Positions 18,146 through 27,900 of a DNA stretch of 33,298 nt are shown here, piece after piece. The notes beneath the pieces were generated by a model. It was not told the origin of the DNA, searched no databases, and saw nothing but the letters and a program-made list of their open reading frames with translations. The stretch's first letter is position 1. Every line of letters starts with the position of its first letter. The translations under genes were made by a program, and so were the position numbers. The stretch comes from Pirellulales bacterium (lineage in GTDB: Bacteria > Planctomycetota > Planctomycetia > Pirellulales > DATAWG01): NCBI GenBank assembly GCA_035939775.1, contig DASZFO010000004.1:1-33298 (forward strand), read 5' to 3'.

Positions 18146-18227
18146 GAAGCGCGGCGCGGGTAACGACGGAGGGCGAAGGCTAACATAACATGAGTGGCTC
18201 GCCAAACCGCTTAGTGCCGCCCGTTTT

Positions 18228-20843
18228 TCATCCATTCATTCGTCGCCGACGAATGCCGTTGATGAGTAGGCCGAGCAGTCCGACGGCGGATAGCAGGATG
18301 GTCGAAGGCTCGGGCACCGTTGCGGGGCCGATTCCGGCGTTGGGCGTTGCTTGCGAAAACGCCGTTTCGACGGAATTCGAGTCGCCGCTCGCCGCGCCGT
18401 CGATCAAACTTGCGGACCCGATGCCGTCGGCAAACGGATCATTCGACGCAAGCGATCCAGCCAAGGCCAATCCGCTCGACTGACCCAGGGGATTGCCTGA
18501 GGCGTCGCTCGCGTCGATCGTCACCAAGCCAGGGTTGCCGGCCGTGCCGCCGACGACCAGCGCGCTTTGGACGATGTGGTTGGCGGTGAGATCGCTTCCC
18601 CCATTTACTTGCGTAATGCCCGAACCGTCGATGTTTCCCACTTGCTGATGCGTGCCGGAGACGAGTAGCCCGGCTGCAGCGATGCTGGTGTTGATGATGT
18701 TCACGCGGTTGGCGCCGGAAGATAAGGCTGAGACGGAACCAGCCAGTTCCAACGTCCCGCGGACTGCAACCGTCGCGGTGACTCCCGTGCCGATTGTGGC
18801 CGAGCCCGAGGCGGCCTTGAACCGCAGGGTGCCTCGGGACAGTTCCAACATACTGTTGTTGTTCAGCGTCGGGGCGCCGTCGATTTCCGTGGTTCCGTTC
18901 CCCAGCAGGTTTAAGGTGCCCGTGGTAGTCAGTGCCCCCGTAGAGTTCAACGTGGCGACGGTGGCGACGTTGACCGTTACTGATCCGGTGCCCGATTCAT
19001 CGCTCGTCAAACTACTTACAGTCTGGCTCGCGCCAAGAGTCAAGGCGGAGGTGACGCCCGAACCGTTGATCGTCAAGGGGCCGCTTCCGAGAGCGCCAGA
19101 GGCAGTAGTTGTCAATGCGCCGGAGTTGATCGTCGTGCCGCCGCTAAAGGTATTCAAATCGGACAGGGTGAGCGTACCGGTGCTGGTCTTGGTCAAGCCG
19201 CCCGCCCCTGCAAGGATCAGCGTGCTTGGGAACGTCAGAGCGGCTGAATTGTTTACTGTAAACGAGGTGGCCGTCAGCGTGCCGTTTTGAATCGTGCCCG
19301 CAGCGATGTTGACGGCGCCGACGTTCTGGTTAGTGTTGCCCAGATCAAGAATGCTGCCCGAGCCGTTGATCGTCAGGGAACCGCTGCCGAGCGCGCCGGA
19401 AGTGGTGGTTTTCAACGTGCCGGAGTTGATCGTCGTGCCGCCACTGTAAGTATTGGCGCCCGAAAGAATCCAGACGCCGGTGCCGTTCATGGTGACAGCT
19501 AGTTGCCCTGCGCCGTTATCGGCCAAGACGCCGCTGATCGTGTTCGCGCCGATGTTGGCTCCATTCAAAGTGAGCGTCGTAACGCCACTTGTCGCGCCGG
19601 GTGTTATTCCGCCGCCGAAACTTAACGTGGCGGAGCTGCTCGTTGCGTTGGAGTTAAGCGTTGTGGGCCCCTCTAGCACGAGCGGAGCGTTGACCATTTG
19701 AGCGGTTGACACCGTTGGAGAACTCTGAATCGAGCCGCCGGCGGTCAGCAGCAGGGCCTGGCCGCCGACCGTGCCGATGGTCAACGAATTGACGTTAGCG
19801 GTATCGAGGGTGATGTTCTGGACGTTGCGGCCGGCGTCGATGGTCAAAGGCGAATTTGGCGCACTCTGATTGAAGAGGGCGGTGTCGGTGTTCGCCGTGC
19901 CCGTGGTAGCGCCGGGCGCCGCGTCGGACCAATTGGCGCTGTCGGCCCAGTTCGTGCTGTTCGTTCCGCTCCAGGAGGATGTCACGGTCACAGAAGAGAC
20001 GTAAATGCCTAACACGTTAAAAAACCCCGTGATCAGCGCGGCGTTCACCGTCGCCCCCGAGGCGGCGTTGTATTCGCCAATCGCGTTGCCATCCTTGACA
20101 AACAGATTCCCGCCCGACGCCGCGATGCCCTGTGGGTTATTCAACCCCGTGATCAGTGAAGCGTTCACCGTCGCCCCCGAGGTGGTGTATTCACTAATCG
20201 TGCCGTCTATGCTCACGCCGACAAACAGATTCCCTCCTGACACCGCGATGCCACCCGGGCCATTCAACCCCGTGATCAGCGCGGCGTTCACCGTCGCCCC
20301 TGTGGAGGTGTATTCGCCGATCGTGCCGGCATTTGCGTTTAAAAAGTTCGTGACAAACAGATTCTCTCCAGACACGGCAATACTTAGCGGGTTAATCAGC
20401 CCCGTGATCAGTGAAGCGTTCACCGTCGCCCCCGAGGCCGTGTATTCGCCGATCGTTCCAGAGTTCACGACGTGGTTCACGACAAACAGATTCCCTCCAG
20501 AGACCGCGATGCCAGCCGGGCTATGCAACCCCGTGATCAGCGCGGCGTTCACCGTCTCCCCCGTGGTGGTGTATTCGCCAATCGTGCCACTGGCATTGTT
20601 CACGACAAACAGATTCCCTCCTGACACCGCGATGCCATACGGCTGATTCAAACCCGTGATCAGTGCGGCATTCACCGTTGCCCCCGTGGTGGTGTATTCG
20701 CCAATCGTGCCATTGTTATAGTTCGTGACAAAGATTTGCGCGAGAGCGGTTGCGGGCATGGCCCAGAGCGCCATCGCGCCAAGAAGGAGCGTGTAAAGGG
20801 CGCGCGACCGCGGCCGCGGCTTGAATGTGGTGCTTGTTTTCAT
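18228..20843 (-). CDS. PEP-CTERM surface protein with NHL-like and autotransporter-type repeats
   Basis: This protein of about 871 residues has a signal peptide (SRALYTLLLGAMALWAMPAT, then ALAQ). Residues about 36-290 are near-identical repeats of roughly 40 residues with the pattern GTIGEYT, ATVNAALITGL, GIAVSGGNLFV, like an NHL/beta-propeller. A bridge (SWSGTNSTNWADSANWSD) leads into autotransporter-associated beta-strand repeats (NTYSGGTTINSGTL, NTFSGGTTINSGAL). The end has the PEP-CTERM signal: VPEPSTILL, a hydrophobic helix (SAVGLLGLLING) and IRRRRMNG, recognised by exosortase. It is probably exported and sorted to the envelope. The start is chosen at ATG 20843 for the signal peptide; ATGs at 20867 and 20897 are alternatives. 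Confidence 0.85.
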   Translation of the reverse strand: MKTSTTFKPRPRSRALYTLLLGAMALWAMPATALAQIFVTNYNNGTIGEYTTTGATVNAALITGLNQPYGIAVSGGNLFVVNNASGTIGEYTTTGETVNAALITGLHSPAGIAVSGGNLFVVNHVVNSGTIGEYTASGATVNASLITGLINPLSIAVSGENLFVTNFLNANAGTIGEYTSTGATVNAALITGLNGPGGIAVSGGNLFVGVSIDGTISEYTTSGATVNASLITGLNNPQGIAASGGNLFVKDGNAIGEYNAASGATVNAALITGFFNVLGIYVSSVTVTSSWSGTNSTNWADSANWSDAAPGATTGTANTDTALFNQSAPNSPLTIDAGRNVQNITLDTANVNSLTIGTVGGQALLLTAGGSIQSSPTVSTAQMVNAPLVLEGPTTLNSNATSSSATLSFGGGITPGATSGVTTLTLNGANIGANTISGVLADNGAGQLAVTMNGTGVWILSGANTYSGGTTINSGTLKTTTSGALGSGSLTINGSGSILDLGNTNQNVGAVNIAAGTIQNGTLTATSFTVNNSAALTFPSTLILAGAGGLTKTSTGTLTLSDLNTFSGGTTINSGALTTTASGALGSGPLTINGSGVTSALTLGASQTVSSLTSDESGTGSVTVNVATVATLNSTGALTTTGTLNLLGNGTTEIDGAPTLNNNSMLELSRGTLRFKAASGSATIGTGVTATVAVRGTLELAGSVSALSSGANRVNIINTSIAAAGLLVSGTHQQVGNIDGSGITQVNGGSDLTANHIVQSALVVGGTAGNPGLVTIDASDASGNPLGQSSGLALAGSLASNDPFADGIGSASLIDGAASGDSNSVETAFSQATPNAGIGPATVPEPSTILLSAVGLLGLLINGIRRRRMNG
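20020..20740. repeat. Six tandem coding repeats of about 115-135 bp
   Basis: The phrase CCGTGATCAG followed by GCGTTCACCGTC (or a close variant) recurs near 20027, 20146, 20271, 20401, 20530 and 20656, each with a TGTATTCGCC-like and ACAAACAGATTCCC-like segment after it. The units encode the propeller-like repeats of the PEP-CTERM gene on the other strand. High DNA identity suggests recent expansion or gene conversion. Confidence 0.8.
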
Positions 20844-21062
20844 GGTTGTTGTTGTGGCCTCTTTCATGGCCGGTTTGATCAAATAATGTTGTGGCATGGT
20901 CTCCCGACCGTCGCTATCTACGCATCGTCGGTGACGGAAGCGGAGGTCGTCGGACGGCGTGCTGAAATACGCGGAATCTGGGCCAGCCCAGGGCCGGAAG
21001 GCCCGGCAGGAAATAGCCCCAAACCGTAAGGTTGTGGACAAGATACGACCAAATCGAGTTTC

Positions 21063-21135
21063 GAGGTCCGACGGACCGGCACTGCCGCGCGCATGAAGGG
21101 TTCTCCACGGCATCGTGCCGGTCCTCGGGACCTCC
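21063..21135. repeat. Nested inverted repeat
   Basis: GAGGTCCGACGGACCGGCAC and GTGCCGGTCCTCGGGACCTC are inverted copies flanking about 32 nt. Each arm is also a small hairpin (GGTCC-GAC-GGACC and GGTCC-TCG-GGACC). The build, a palindrome made of palindromes, is like the elements near 15.7 and 23.7 kb. It lies between the two surface-protein genes. Confidence 0.7.
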
Positions 21136-21159
21136 ATGTTTAATTGGCGCGACGAACAT

Positions 21160-21204
21160 CCGCGATCTGACGATCGCGGCTACTGCCTATCGGCCCTCTG
21201 GGCC
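21160..21204. terminator. Two short hairpins after the LEPR-XLL gene
   Basis: CCGCGAT-CTGACG-ATCGCGG (21160-21179) and GGCCC-TCT-GGGCC (21192-21204) lie just past the stop of the minus-strand gene ending at 21212. Neither has a T-tract, so they may protect the 3' end or help termination only weakly. Confidence 0.4.
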
Positions 21205-21211
21205 TATCGCA

Positions 21212-23650
21212 TCAGGACAACAGCTCCTTGCTATTCCGGGCTCGTAGAGCATCGAGCCGTGAACCGTTCAGCAACTCGAAAAGCGCATCCAAGCTGTCGG
21301 TGTCGGCGACAGGTTGCGCGCCGCCGCCGTCTGCTTTGCTCGATGATGGTGCGGTCCAACCACCGAAACCGGCGGCATTTCCCAGAACGGCGTCGCGGGC
21401 GGTCGCCGAGGCCGACGTACTTACGCCCGTCGAGGTCGAAGCAGTGGGAGTGGTCGCGGTGCTGGCGGAGGCAAACGTCGCAACGTTCTGCGACGAGCCG
21501 CCGGATTCCACCACGGTCGTCGTGACGGTGTACGAGCTGTTTTTGGCGTAGGTGTGGGAGCCTTTTACCGTATAAGTTGAGCCCGACAGCGAAATGCTGC
21601 CGGTCGAAGTCGAGTTATCGCCCCAATTTATCGTGGCGACGAAGGCGCTTGTCGGCTCGACTCCACTGGCGTGAATGAAGGTCGCGACCACCTTATTGCT
21701 CACGTTCTTGCCGCTCACGCTGACGGGCGCGGAGATGGTTATCGCGTCCTCCGCTACGGCGGTGGTCACGACCGAGGTGTTGTTGTAGAGGTTGGCATCG
21801 GAAAGGCTGCTCGTGACAGAGACCGAGTTGGTCAGATTGCCGTCTTCGGTGGACTGAGCCGTGACGGTCGCCGTGACCGTCTGGCCGATGGCGAACGTGC
21901 CGAAGGAAAACGTGACCGTGCTCCCCGATTGCGTGAACGTCCCCTGGCTCTTCGTCGCCGAGACATATTTCAGATTGGCACCGAGCGTATCGGTCAGGAC
22001 GACGTTCATTGCAGTGGTCGGCCCGTTGTTCGTCACCGTGAGGCTGTAAGTCGCATTGGCCCCCTCGGTGCTCGTGGTCGGCCCGTTGTTAGTGACGGCC
22101 AGATCGGCGCTTGAGCCGACGACGCCCCCCGTGAACGAAATCGGCGCCGACGCGATGCCGTTGGCGACCACCGTCAGATTGTAGGTGCCGTAGGGCATGA
22201 AGGCGGCCGTTGCGAACTCCGTGCTCACCGGAGTGCTGCCCGTGGCCACACCGGTGCTGCTCCAGTTGAAGGTCTGGGCGAAGTATTCGTGCCCCGATCC
22301 ATCCGTCGCTTGCAGCTCGACGAGCGGATAGTTGCTGTCCATCTCCGCGGCGAAGCCGCAGCTCGCGCCGGCGGACAGGCCATTGAGTTGCGTCCCCGTC
22401 AGAGTGAAAGTGCCATCGCCGTTATTGGCGACGCTGCTGATGGTCGGCTGCCAGGCTGCTTGCGGCGCGCCGGCGGGCGTATACACGTAAAGCTGGTTGG
22501 ATCCGTAAGTAAACAGCGCCTGCCCAGTGGGCAGCACCAACATCCGGGTCACCCAGGACGGCTGTTTGGAAAGATCGACGGCAGAAGGCGTGACATCGGT
22601 AAGAGAGCTATCGTTCGGATCGAATTCAAAGATATGAGTCGGACCGCCGTAGCCCGGCGGCGTCGCGCTCGCTGCAAACAGGACGTGTCCGTTGGGCAGC
22701 ATCGCCGCTGCGGCTTCGTTGCCTCCCAAACCGCCAGGAATGACCGGACCGGCGGTCCAGGTGTTCGTCGAGGGATCGTACAGGGCCGAATTGCTGTCGG
22801 CCCCCACCTGAAAAACTTGACCGTCGGGGAGCAGAACGGCGGGGCCGATCCTGGGTCTGGTACCAGCTTGCAGCGCGACGGGCACGGTCCCGGCGTCGAC
22901 CCAGCTCATCGTCGAGAGATCGAGTCGTTGAGCTTCTGTCGAACCGGGTCCGAAACTGTCGTTCAGATCATAAGACAGGACGCTGCCATCCGGCAGTTTG
23001 GTCCAGGTTTCATACCAGCTCGAGTCGTTATAGAGCTTTGTTGGGCCAGGCGACCAGGCGTTCGCCACCGGATCGTAGATGTAAGTTTGCGGGCCATTCA
23101 TCGACCCCGCCAGGACCGTGCCATTCGGCAGGAGCATCGTTGGGCCACCGAACGTTGGCTCCGGGAAATTCGGGATATTCGTCCAGGTATTAGTGATCGG
23201 GTTATAGATTTCACCGGTGTTGTTCCAAACTCTGTTGGCGCCGCTGGCGTTGTACTCGCCCCCCAGAACGAAGACGCGGCCGTCCTGGAGCACGTTCGTG
23301 GCGTCGAAATCAGTGATGAGACTATCACCCGCTGCCTGCGACCAAGTGCCGTTGACATAGCTGCCGGTAGCGTCCGGAGTCAGTTTGAACCAAGCATTGG
23401 AAGTGTAAAGGTTCGCTGCCGAAGCCAACACGGTGCCGTCGGAAAGCAGCTCCATGGTGCCGACGTTGGAGGTTGGGGTCGGGGCGACATGGGCCAGGGC
23501 CGTCCAAGTGCCGGGGGTTGCGGTGAGCATCATTCGCGGTTCAAGTGCCTCCATCCCGGGGCGCCGAGCGAGGGTGCGTCGTCGATCGGCGCGAGTGCGG
23601 AGAGATTTGGAATCGGAACGCTGGCGTCGCTTGGCCTTGGCCTGGAACAT
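21212..23650 (-). CDS. Large LEPR-XLL surface protein with kelch-like, DUF11 and PKD-like domains
   Basis: This 812-residue protein has AAGGAT before the ATG. The N-terminus is Lys/Arg-rich and carries MEALEPRMMLTA near residue 34, the LEPR-XLL motif typical of planctomycete exported giants. Residues about 50-400 are kelch/galactose-oxidase-like repeats (LQDGRVFVLGGEYNASG, GEIYNPITNTWT, LLPNGTVLAGS). A galactose-oxidase-type C-terminal beta domain follows, then a DUF11 repeat (YSLTVTNNGPTTAMNVVLTD) and a PKD-like domain (FVATINWGDNSTSTGS, GSHTYAKNSSYTVT). A Ser/Thr-rich linker and a short conserved-looking tail (DSLDALFELLNGSRLDAL) close it. I do not see the copper-radical Cys/Tyr set clearly, so oxidase activity is not claimed. 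Confidence 0.83.
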   Translation of the reverse strand: MFQAKAKRRQRSDSKSLRTRADRRRTLARRPGMEALEPRMMLTATPGTWTALAHVAPTPTSNVGTMELLSDGTVLASAANLYTSNAWFKLTPDATGSYVNGTWSQAAGDSLITDFDATNVLQDGRVFVLGGEYNASGANRVWNNTGEIYNPITNTWTNIPNFPEPTFGGPTMLLPNGTVLAGSMNGPQTYIYDPVANAWSPGPTKLYNDSSWYETWTKLPDGSVLSYDLNDSFGPGSTEAQRLDLSTMSWVDAGTVPVALQAGTRPRIGPAVLLPDGQVFQVGADSNSALYDPSTNTWTAGPVIPGGLGGNEAAAAMLPNGHVLFAASATPPGYGGPTHIFEFDPNDSSLTDVTPSAVDLSKQPSWVTRMLVLPTGQALFTYGSNQLYVYTPAGAPQAAWQPTISSVANNGDGTFTLTGTQLNGLSAGASCGFAAEMDSNYPLVELQATDGSGHEYFAQTFNWSSTGVATGSTPVSTEFATAAFMPYGTYNLTVVANGIASAPISFTGGVVGSSADLAVTNNGPTTSTEGANATYSLTVTNNGPTTAMNVVLTDTLGANLKYVSATKSQGTFTQSGSTVTFSFGTFAIGQTVTATVTAQSTEDGNLTNSVSVTSSLSDANLYNNTSVVTTAVAEDAITISAPVSVSGKNVSNKVVATFIHASGVEPTSAFVATINWGDNSTSTGSISLSGSTYTVKGSHTYAKNSSYTVTTTVVESGGSSQNVATFASASTATTPTASTSTGVSTSASATARDAVLGNAAGFGGWTAPSSSKADGGGAQPVADTDSLDALFELLNGSRLDALRARNSKELLS

Positions 23651-23701
23651 GATTGGGATCCTTGTTGGTTGTGGGTCGGCTTGTGGCGATACGATTTCGA
23701 G

Positions 23702-23763
23702 TAGGTCAGGCTTTCGAGCCTGACTCCCGCCGGTGGAAGTCAGGCCGGAAAGCCTGGCCTACG
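23702..23763. repeat. Full REP-like element with UUCG-loop hairpin
   Basis: The left half, GTCAGGCT-TTCG-AGCCTGAC (23705-23724), is a perfect 8-bp stem with a TTCG tetraloop. The right half, GTCAGGCCGGAAAGCCTGGC, is a looser hairpin. The halves are inverted to each other (GTAGGTCAGG... against ...CCTGGCCTAC). The right half is shared with 15097-15124. Confidence 0.75.
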
Positions 23764-23784
23764 GCTACGGCTGTTTCCCTACTC

Positions 23785-23818
23785 AACAGTGCGACAAACG
23801 GCCTGCGAACCCCTCACA
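23785..23818. repeat. 34-bp dispersed repeat (copy 1)
   Basis: This starts AACAGTGCGACAAAC and ends GCGAACCCCTCACA. It matches 28099-28132 with two mismatches. Both copies lie in spacers upstream or between genes, beside palindromic elements. Confidence 0.7.
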
Positions 23819-23884
23819 AAAACTTACGCAAATTGACGCAGATTCACGGTGTTTGCTGGTTTGTGGATTGGTTGATCGTCCGGC

Positions 23885-23913
23885 TAGGATCGTTTTACGC
23901 GACGAGGTACAAT
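23885..23913 (+). promoter_or_regulatory. Possible promoter of the DUF104/PIN pair
   Basis: TACAAT at 23908-23913 is a good -10 match, 17 nt after TAGGAT, a weak -35. The predicted start lies about 25 nt before the antitoxin ATG. Motif match only. Confidence 0.35.
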
Positions 23914-23944
23914 TAAGACATCAATCCTCAAGTGGAGTTGTCCG

Positions 23945-24151
23945 ATGACGCTTACTGCAAACGCCATCTACGAAAACGGCGTGCTGAAACTGGATCAACC
24001 GTTGCCGCTCAAAGAGCATGAAAAGGTCCGGGTCACGGTCGAGCCAAACGTTAGCCTGGCACAACAGACCGCCGGAATGATCGGCTGGACAGGGGATGTC
24101 GAGACCTTTGAGCGGATTCTTAAGGAAGCCGAAGAGACGCAGTATCTATGA
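23945..24151 (+). CDS. DUF104/AF2212-like antitoxin
   Basis: This 68-residue protein begins MTLTANAIYENGVLKLDQ, followed by PLPLKEHEKVRVTVEP, the usual start of DUF104 (AF2212-like) antitoxins, a small beta-rich DNA-binding fold with an AbrB-like look. The C-terminal helix (ETFERILKEAEET) would wrap the toxin. It overlaps the PIN gene by four bases (ATGA), the standard antitoxin-first order. It probably represses its own promoter. Confidence 0.85.
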   Translation: MTLTANAIYENGVLKLDQPLPLKEHEKVRVTVEPNVSLAQQTAGMIGWTGDVETFERILKEAEETQYL

Positions 24152-24645
24152 CCTTCGACGACCTGCCGGCTGGCGCCGTTGTTTTCCTGGACGCGAACCT
24201 GCTGGTCTATCACTTCGCTGCCCATCCGACTTTCGGCACTTCTTGTTCGAGACTGATTGAGCGTATTGATAAGAAAGAGATTGCGGCGTTCACGTCCACT
24301 CATGTCCTGAGCGAAGTTGCTCATCGCCTGATGACCTACGAAGCCTCCAACGTGTTTGGTTGGAAATCCAAGATTGTTGACCGCTTGAAGCGGCATCCGA
24401 CCGAAATCCAGAAGTTGCAGTCTTTTCGCCAGGCGATCGAGAGAATTCCCCAGCTTGGAATTCAGATTCTGACGATCCCAGCCCATCTGGTCGCCGCCGC
24501 TGCCGCGCTGAGCATTCGATACGGACTGTTGAGCAACGATGCGCTCGTGGTTGCAATCATGCAGGCCCAGGGCCTCACAAGCCTAGCCAGCCACGACGCC
24601 GATTTCGACCGCGTGCCCGGGCTGGTGCGATACACCGCCGCCTGA
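24148..24645 (+). CDS. PIN-domain ribonuclease toxin (VapC-like)
   Basis: This 165-residue PIN protein has the acidic residues of the family in order: Asp15 in FLDANLLVYHF, Glu near residue 51 in VLSEVAHRL, Asp near 132 in LLSNDALVVA, and Asp residues in SHDADFDRV. These bind Mg ions and cut RNA, often tRNA or rRNA in VapC toxins. It is translated by coupling with the upstream antitoxin. The length (slightly longer than a typical VapC of about 130-150) comes from the central segment between residues 60 and 110. Confidence 0.88.
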   Translation: MTFDDLPAGAVVFLDANLLVYHFAAHPTFGTSCSRLIERIDKKEIAAFTSTHVLSEVAHRLMTYEASNVFGWKSKIVDRLKRHPTEIQKLQSFRQAIERIPQLGIQILTIPAHLVAAAAALSIRYGLLSNDALVVAIMQAQGLTSLASHDADFDRVPGLVRYTAA

Positions 24646-24754
24646 ATCAGCGCGCTTGCCTGTCCATGTCGCAGGTCGAAGAGATTGAGGCGTCGATAGT
24701 CCGTGATTCGTTGTCATTCGCTTTTGGCTCAACCAGTTGGTGAAAGGGAGGCTA

Positions 24755-24897
24755 TCCACAGATGACACAGACGAACCTAGCGCGGCCTAACGGCCGCAAC
24801 CAAATGCGCGCGTCTCTCGTACAGTCCTCCGGATAGTAGCACAGATTGGGATCCGCACGACGACGGAGAATCTGTGTGCATCTGCGTCATCTGTGGA
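24755..24897. repeat. Inverted repeat between convergent genes
   Basis: TCCACAGATGACACAGA (24755-24771) and TCTGCGTCATCTGTGGA (24881-24897) match as inverted copies at 16 of 17 positions. Inside is a small perfect hairpin GCGGCC-TAAC-GGCCGC (24782-24797). The spacer between the PIN and kinase gene ends (24646-24909) contains nothing else that I can recognise. Confidence 0.65.
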
Positions 24898-24909
24898 CAA
24901 AAAGCGGTT

Positions 24910-27900
24910 TCATTTGCCGGATTTGTTTGTCACGGCGGAGGCTGGCTTCGACTCGGTTGCTGACTCCGGCTTCTTGGTTGGCGGAGTAAGCTCTATGGGC
25001 ACGGTGGGATTCGCTTTCTCGAACTCGGCCAGTTTTGCCTTCCAGGCGGCGACTTTTTCCGGCTGTTTCGTCGCTTCGTACAATTGCACGAGGCGCTGAA
25101 GCGCATCCCCCAGACGCGGTTTGAAAGAGGGGGGGATTCTGGCTGCGCGATCCTGCATCCCTTCGTAGCCGGAGATTAGCAGCGGCTCGGCCTCGGCGTA
25201 TTTCTTCAGCCCCAGCAGCACTTCCCCCAACAAGCTCCGGATCATGAAGTTCCACCAATCGTCTGGGCGCACTCTTTCGCGGATCTCTAAGAACTCTCTG
25301 GTCAGTGGCTCGGCCTCGGCCAGCCGGTTGGCATCCACGTAAGCGCTCACTAGGTTGTTCATCGAGCTAAGGGTGTCGGGGTGTTCTGGTCCGAGTATGG
25401 CTTTCTTGAATTTGAACGCCTCTTCAGTCAGCCGAATAGCCTCGTCGCTCCGCCCCGCGTCTGAATAAGCGATCGCTAGATTGCTCATCACGGTGAGCGT
25501 GTTGGGGTGCTCCGGTCCAAATTTGGCCTTCATGAGTTTGAGCGTTTCCTCACCTAGTCGAATGGCGGCGATTGTGCGTCCAGCTCTTTGATAATCGGCC
25601 GCTAGATCGGCCATACTCGCGAGCGTATCGTGGTGGTCCGGACCCAGCTTAGCTTTCTCGAGTCCAAGCGCTTGTTCATACAGCCGAACGGCGTCGTCGC
25701 TCCGCCCTGCGTCTTGATAAGCGTTCGCTAGATTGCCCATCATCGCGAGCGTGTCGGGGTAGTCCCGGCCCAGTTTGGCCGTCATGATTTTGAGCGATTC
25801 CTCAAGCAACCGCACGGCCTCATCGAACCGTCCAGCCGCTCGATAGGCGTCCGCTAGATTCCCCATCGACGCAAGCGTTTCGCGCCGCTCCGGTCCCATT
25901 TTGGCTTTCCGAAGCTTGAGTTCTTCTTCACGAAGCTGAACGGCCTCGTCGACCCGTCCGGCGTCTTGAAAGGCGTTGGCTTGAATGCCCATCGCGTCGA
26001 GCGTTTGGGGATGCTGCGGACCGAGTTTGGCTTTCCCGAGGCTGAGCGCCTCTGCGATCATCGGGAGCGCCTCGTTCAGGCGACCTGCTCTCAGGTACGC
26101 GTCGGCTAGGGTGCACTTCGTCCAAAGGGTGTCAGGGTGCTCCGGTCCTTGTTTAGCCGTCCGGAGCTTGAGCACTTCCATATAAAGGGGAATGGCCTGG
26201 TCGAACCGTCCGGCGCTTCGGTGATCTTCCGCCAGGCAGACCATCGCTTGGGTCGTGATGGGGTGCTCGTGTCCCAGCTTGCCCTCGCAGACCTTGACGT
26301 TTTCTTCATCCAGCCGAAAGGCTTCGTCGAATCGTCCGTTGGCTCGATAAACGATGGTCAAGTTGTTTATCGCGTTGAGTGTATTGGCGTCGTCGCGGTC
26401 CAGTGCGCCGATTCGCAATTCGAGGGCTTGATCAAGCAATTGATTCGCTTCGTGCTCTAGTGCCAAACCATGATACGAATGTCCGATGAGTTCGAGCAGA
26501 AGTGCTTTAGTACGCGGATCGTCGGCGAACTTCTCTTGGACTTCCTTTGCCGATCGATCGAGGGCCTCGACGATAGTGACGGTACGTCCGTCGCGCTTTA
26601 TATCACCGTTGGTGAAAGCGTTAAAGAAAAGCTGCTGAAAGGCATCTGCCGCTCGCTGCTTGATCGAGGTTTGAGCTTCCGCGTCGTAAGCGCGGATCGC
26701 CTGCCACGTACTAATCACCGTTCCCAGAACGAGAGCGATCATCACGGCTCCCGCTGTCAGCAGCGTCGCCTTGTTCCGCCGAGCGAATTTGCGAAAGCGG
26801 TAGCGGACCGAGGGTGGGCAGGCTTGCACTGGCTCGTCGTGCAGGTAGCGCTCCACGTCGCCGGCCAGGGCGCTGGCCGTCTCGTAGCGGCGGGTGCGGT
26901 CTTTTTCCAGGCACTTCATCACGATCCAATCCAGTTCGCCGCGGAATAGGCGGGTCAATTGTCGCGGGTCGCTCTTGCGCTGCGTGCCAACGGTGCTTGC
27001 CGCTTCGAGAGCGAGAGTCGTTAGCCGCGTGCTGGGCCGGGGCGGTTCTTCCTCGCGGATGATCCGCCGCAGCTCGTCGAAGGCGACGCTCTTCAGCCGC
27101 TGGCTGTCGAACGGCGTCGTGCCAGACAGCAGCTCGTACAAAAGCACGCCCAAGGAATAAATGTCGCTGCGGGTGTCGACATCCTGCGCGCTCAACTCTG
27201 CTTGCTCGGGTGACATGTAAAGCGGCGTGCCGATCAGTTGGGCGAAGCCCGTGAACAGAGTCTTGTCGGTGAGCTTCTGCCCAGTGGCTTTGGCCACGCC
27301 GAAGTCGATCACTTTCGCCAGCGGGCGGCCGTCTAGTTGCGTCACCAGCACGTTGGTGGGCTTGAGGTCGCGATGGATAATGCCCTTCTGATGGGCATGC
27401 TGCACCGCTTGGCAAATCGTGACGAATAACTCCAACCGCTCGCGGATTGAGAGCCTCTTTTCGTCGCAGTATTCGGTCATCGGCACGCCGCGGACCAATT
27501 CCATCACGAAGTAGGGCCGGCCGGTTTCCGTCGCCCCGGCATCGAGCACGCGGGCGATGTTCGGATGGTCCATCAGCGCCAGCGCCTGCCGCTCGGCTTC
27601 GAAACGGGCGACCACCTGCCGGGTGTCCATGCCTGCCTTGATGATCTTCAGGGCCACGCGGCGCTGCACGGGGCGAATCTGCTCGGCCATGAACACGACG
27701 CCCATGCCCCCTTCGCCGATTTGCTCCAGCAGCTTATAGGGACCGATCACCGTACTCGGGCCTTCGCGGAGCGGAAGATCGCTGGTGACGTCGGGGGCGG
27801 ACGCCGGATGCTCGAGAAAGCTCCCCGCATCGGCCTGCGCCGCAAGCATGCGCTCGACGCGGCCGCGCAGCTCGTCATTGCCCGCGCAGGCCTCGTCGAG

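Noticed and set aside
20020-20740. Regular repeats that could suggest a CRISPR array
   Set aside because: Units are over 110 bp, lie within one open frame and encode protein repeats; there are no spacer-like unique blocks or cas genes.
22000-23500. Galactose oxidase activity for the LEPR-XLL protein
   Set aside because: The kelch-like repeats are visible, but the Cys-Tyr copper-radical residues could not be placed.
22289-23704. Plus-strand frame of 471 codons
   Set aside because: It is antisense to the LEPR-XLL gene, which has clear domains; no start signal or motif.
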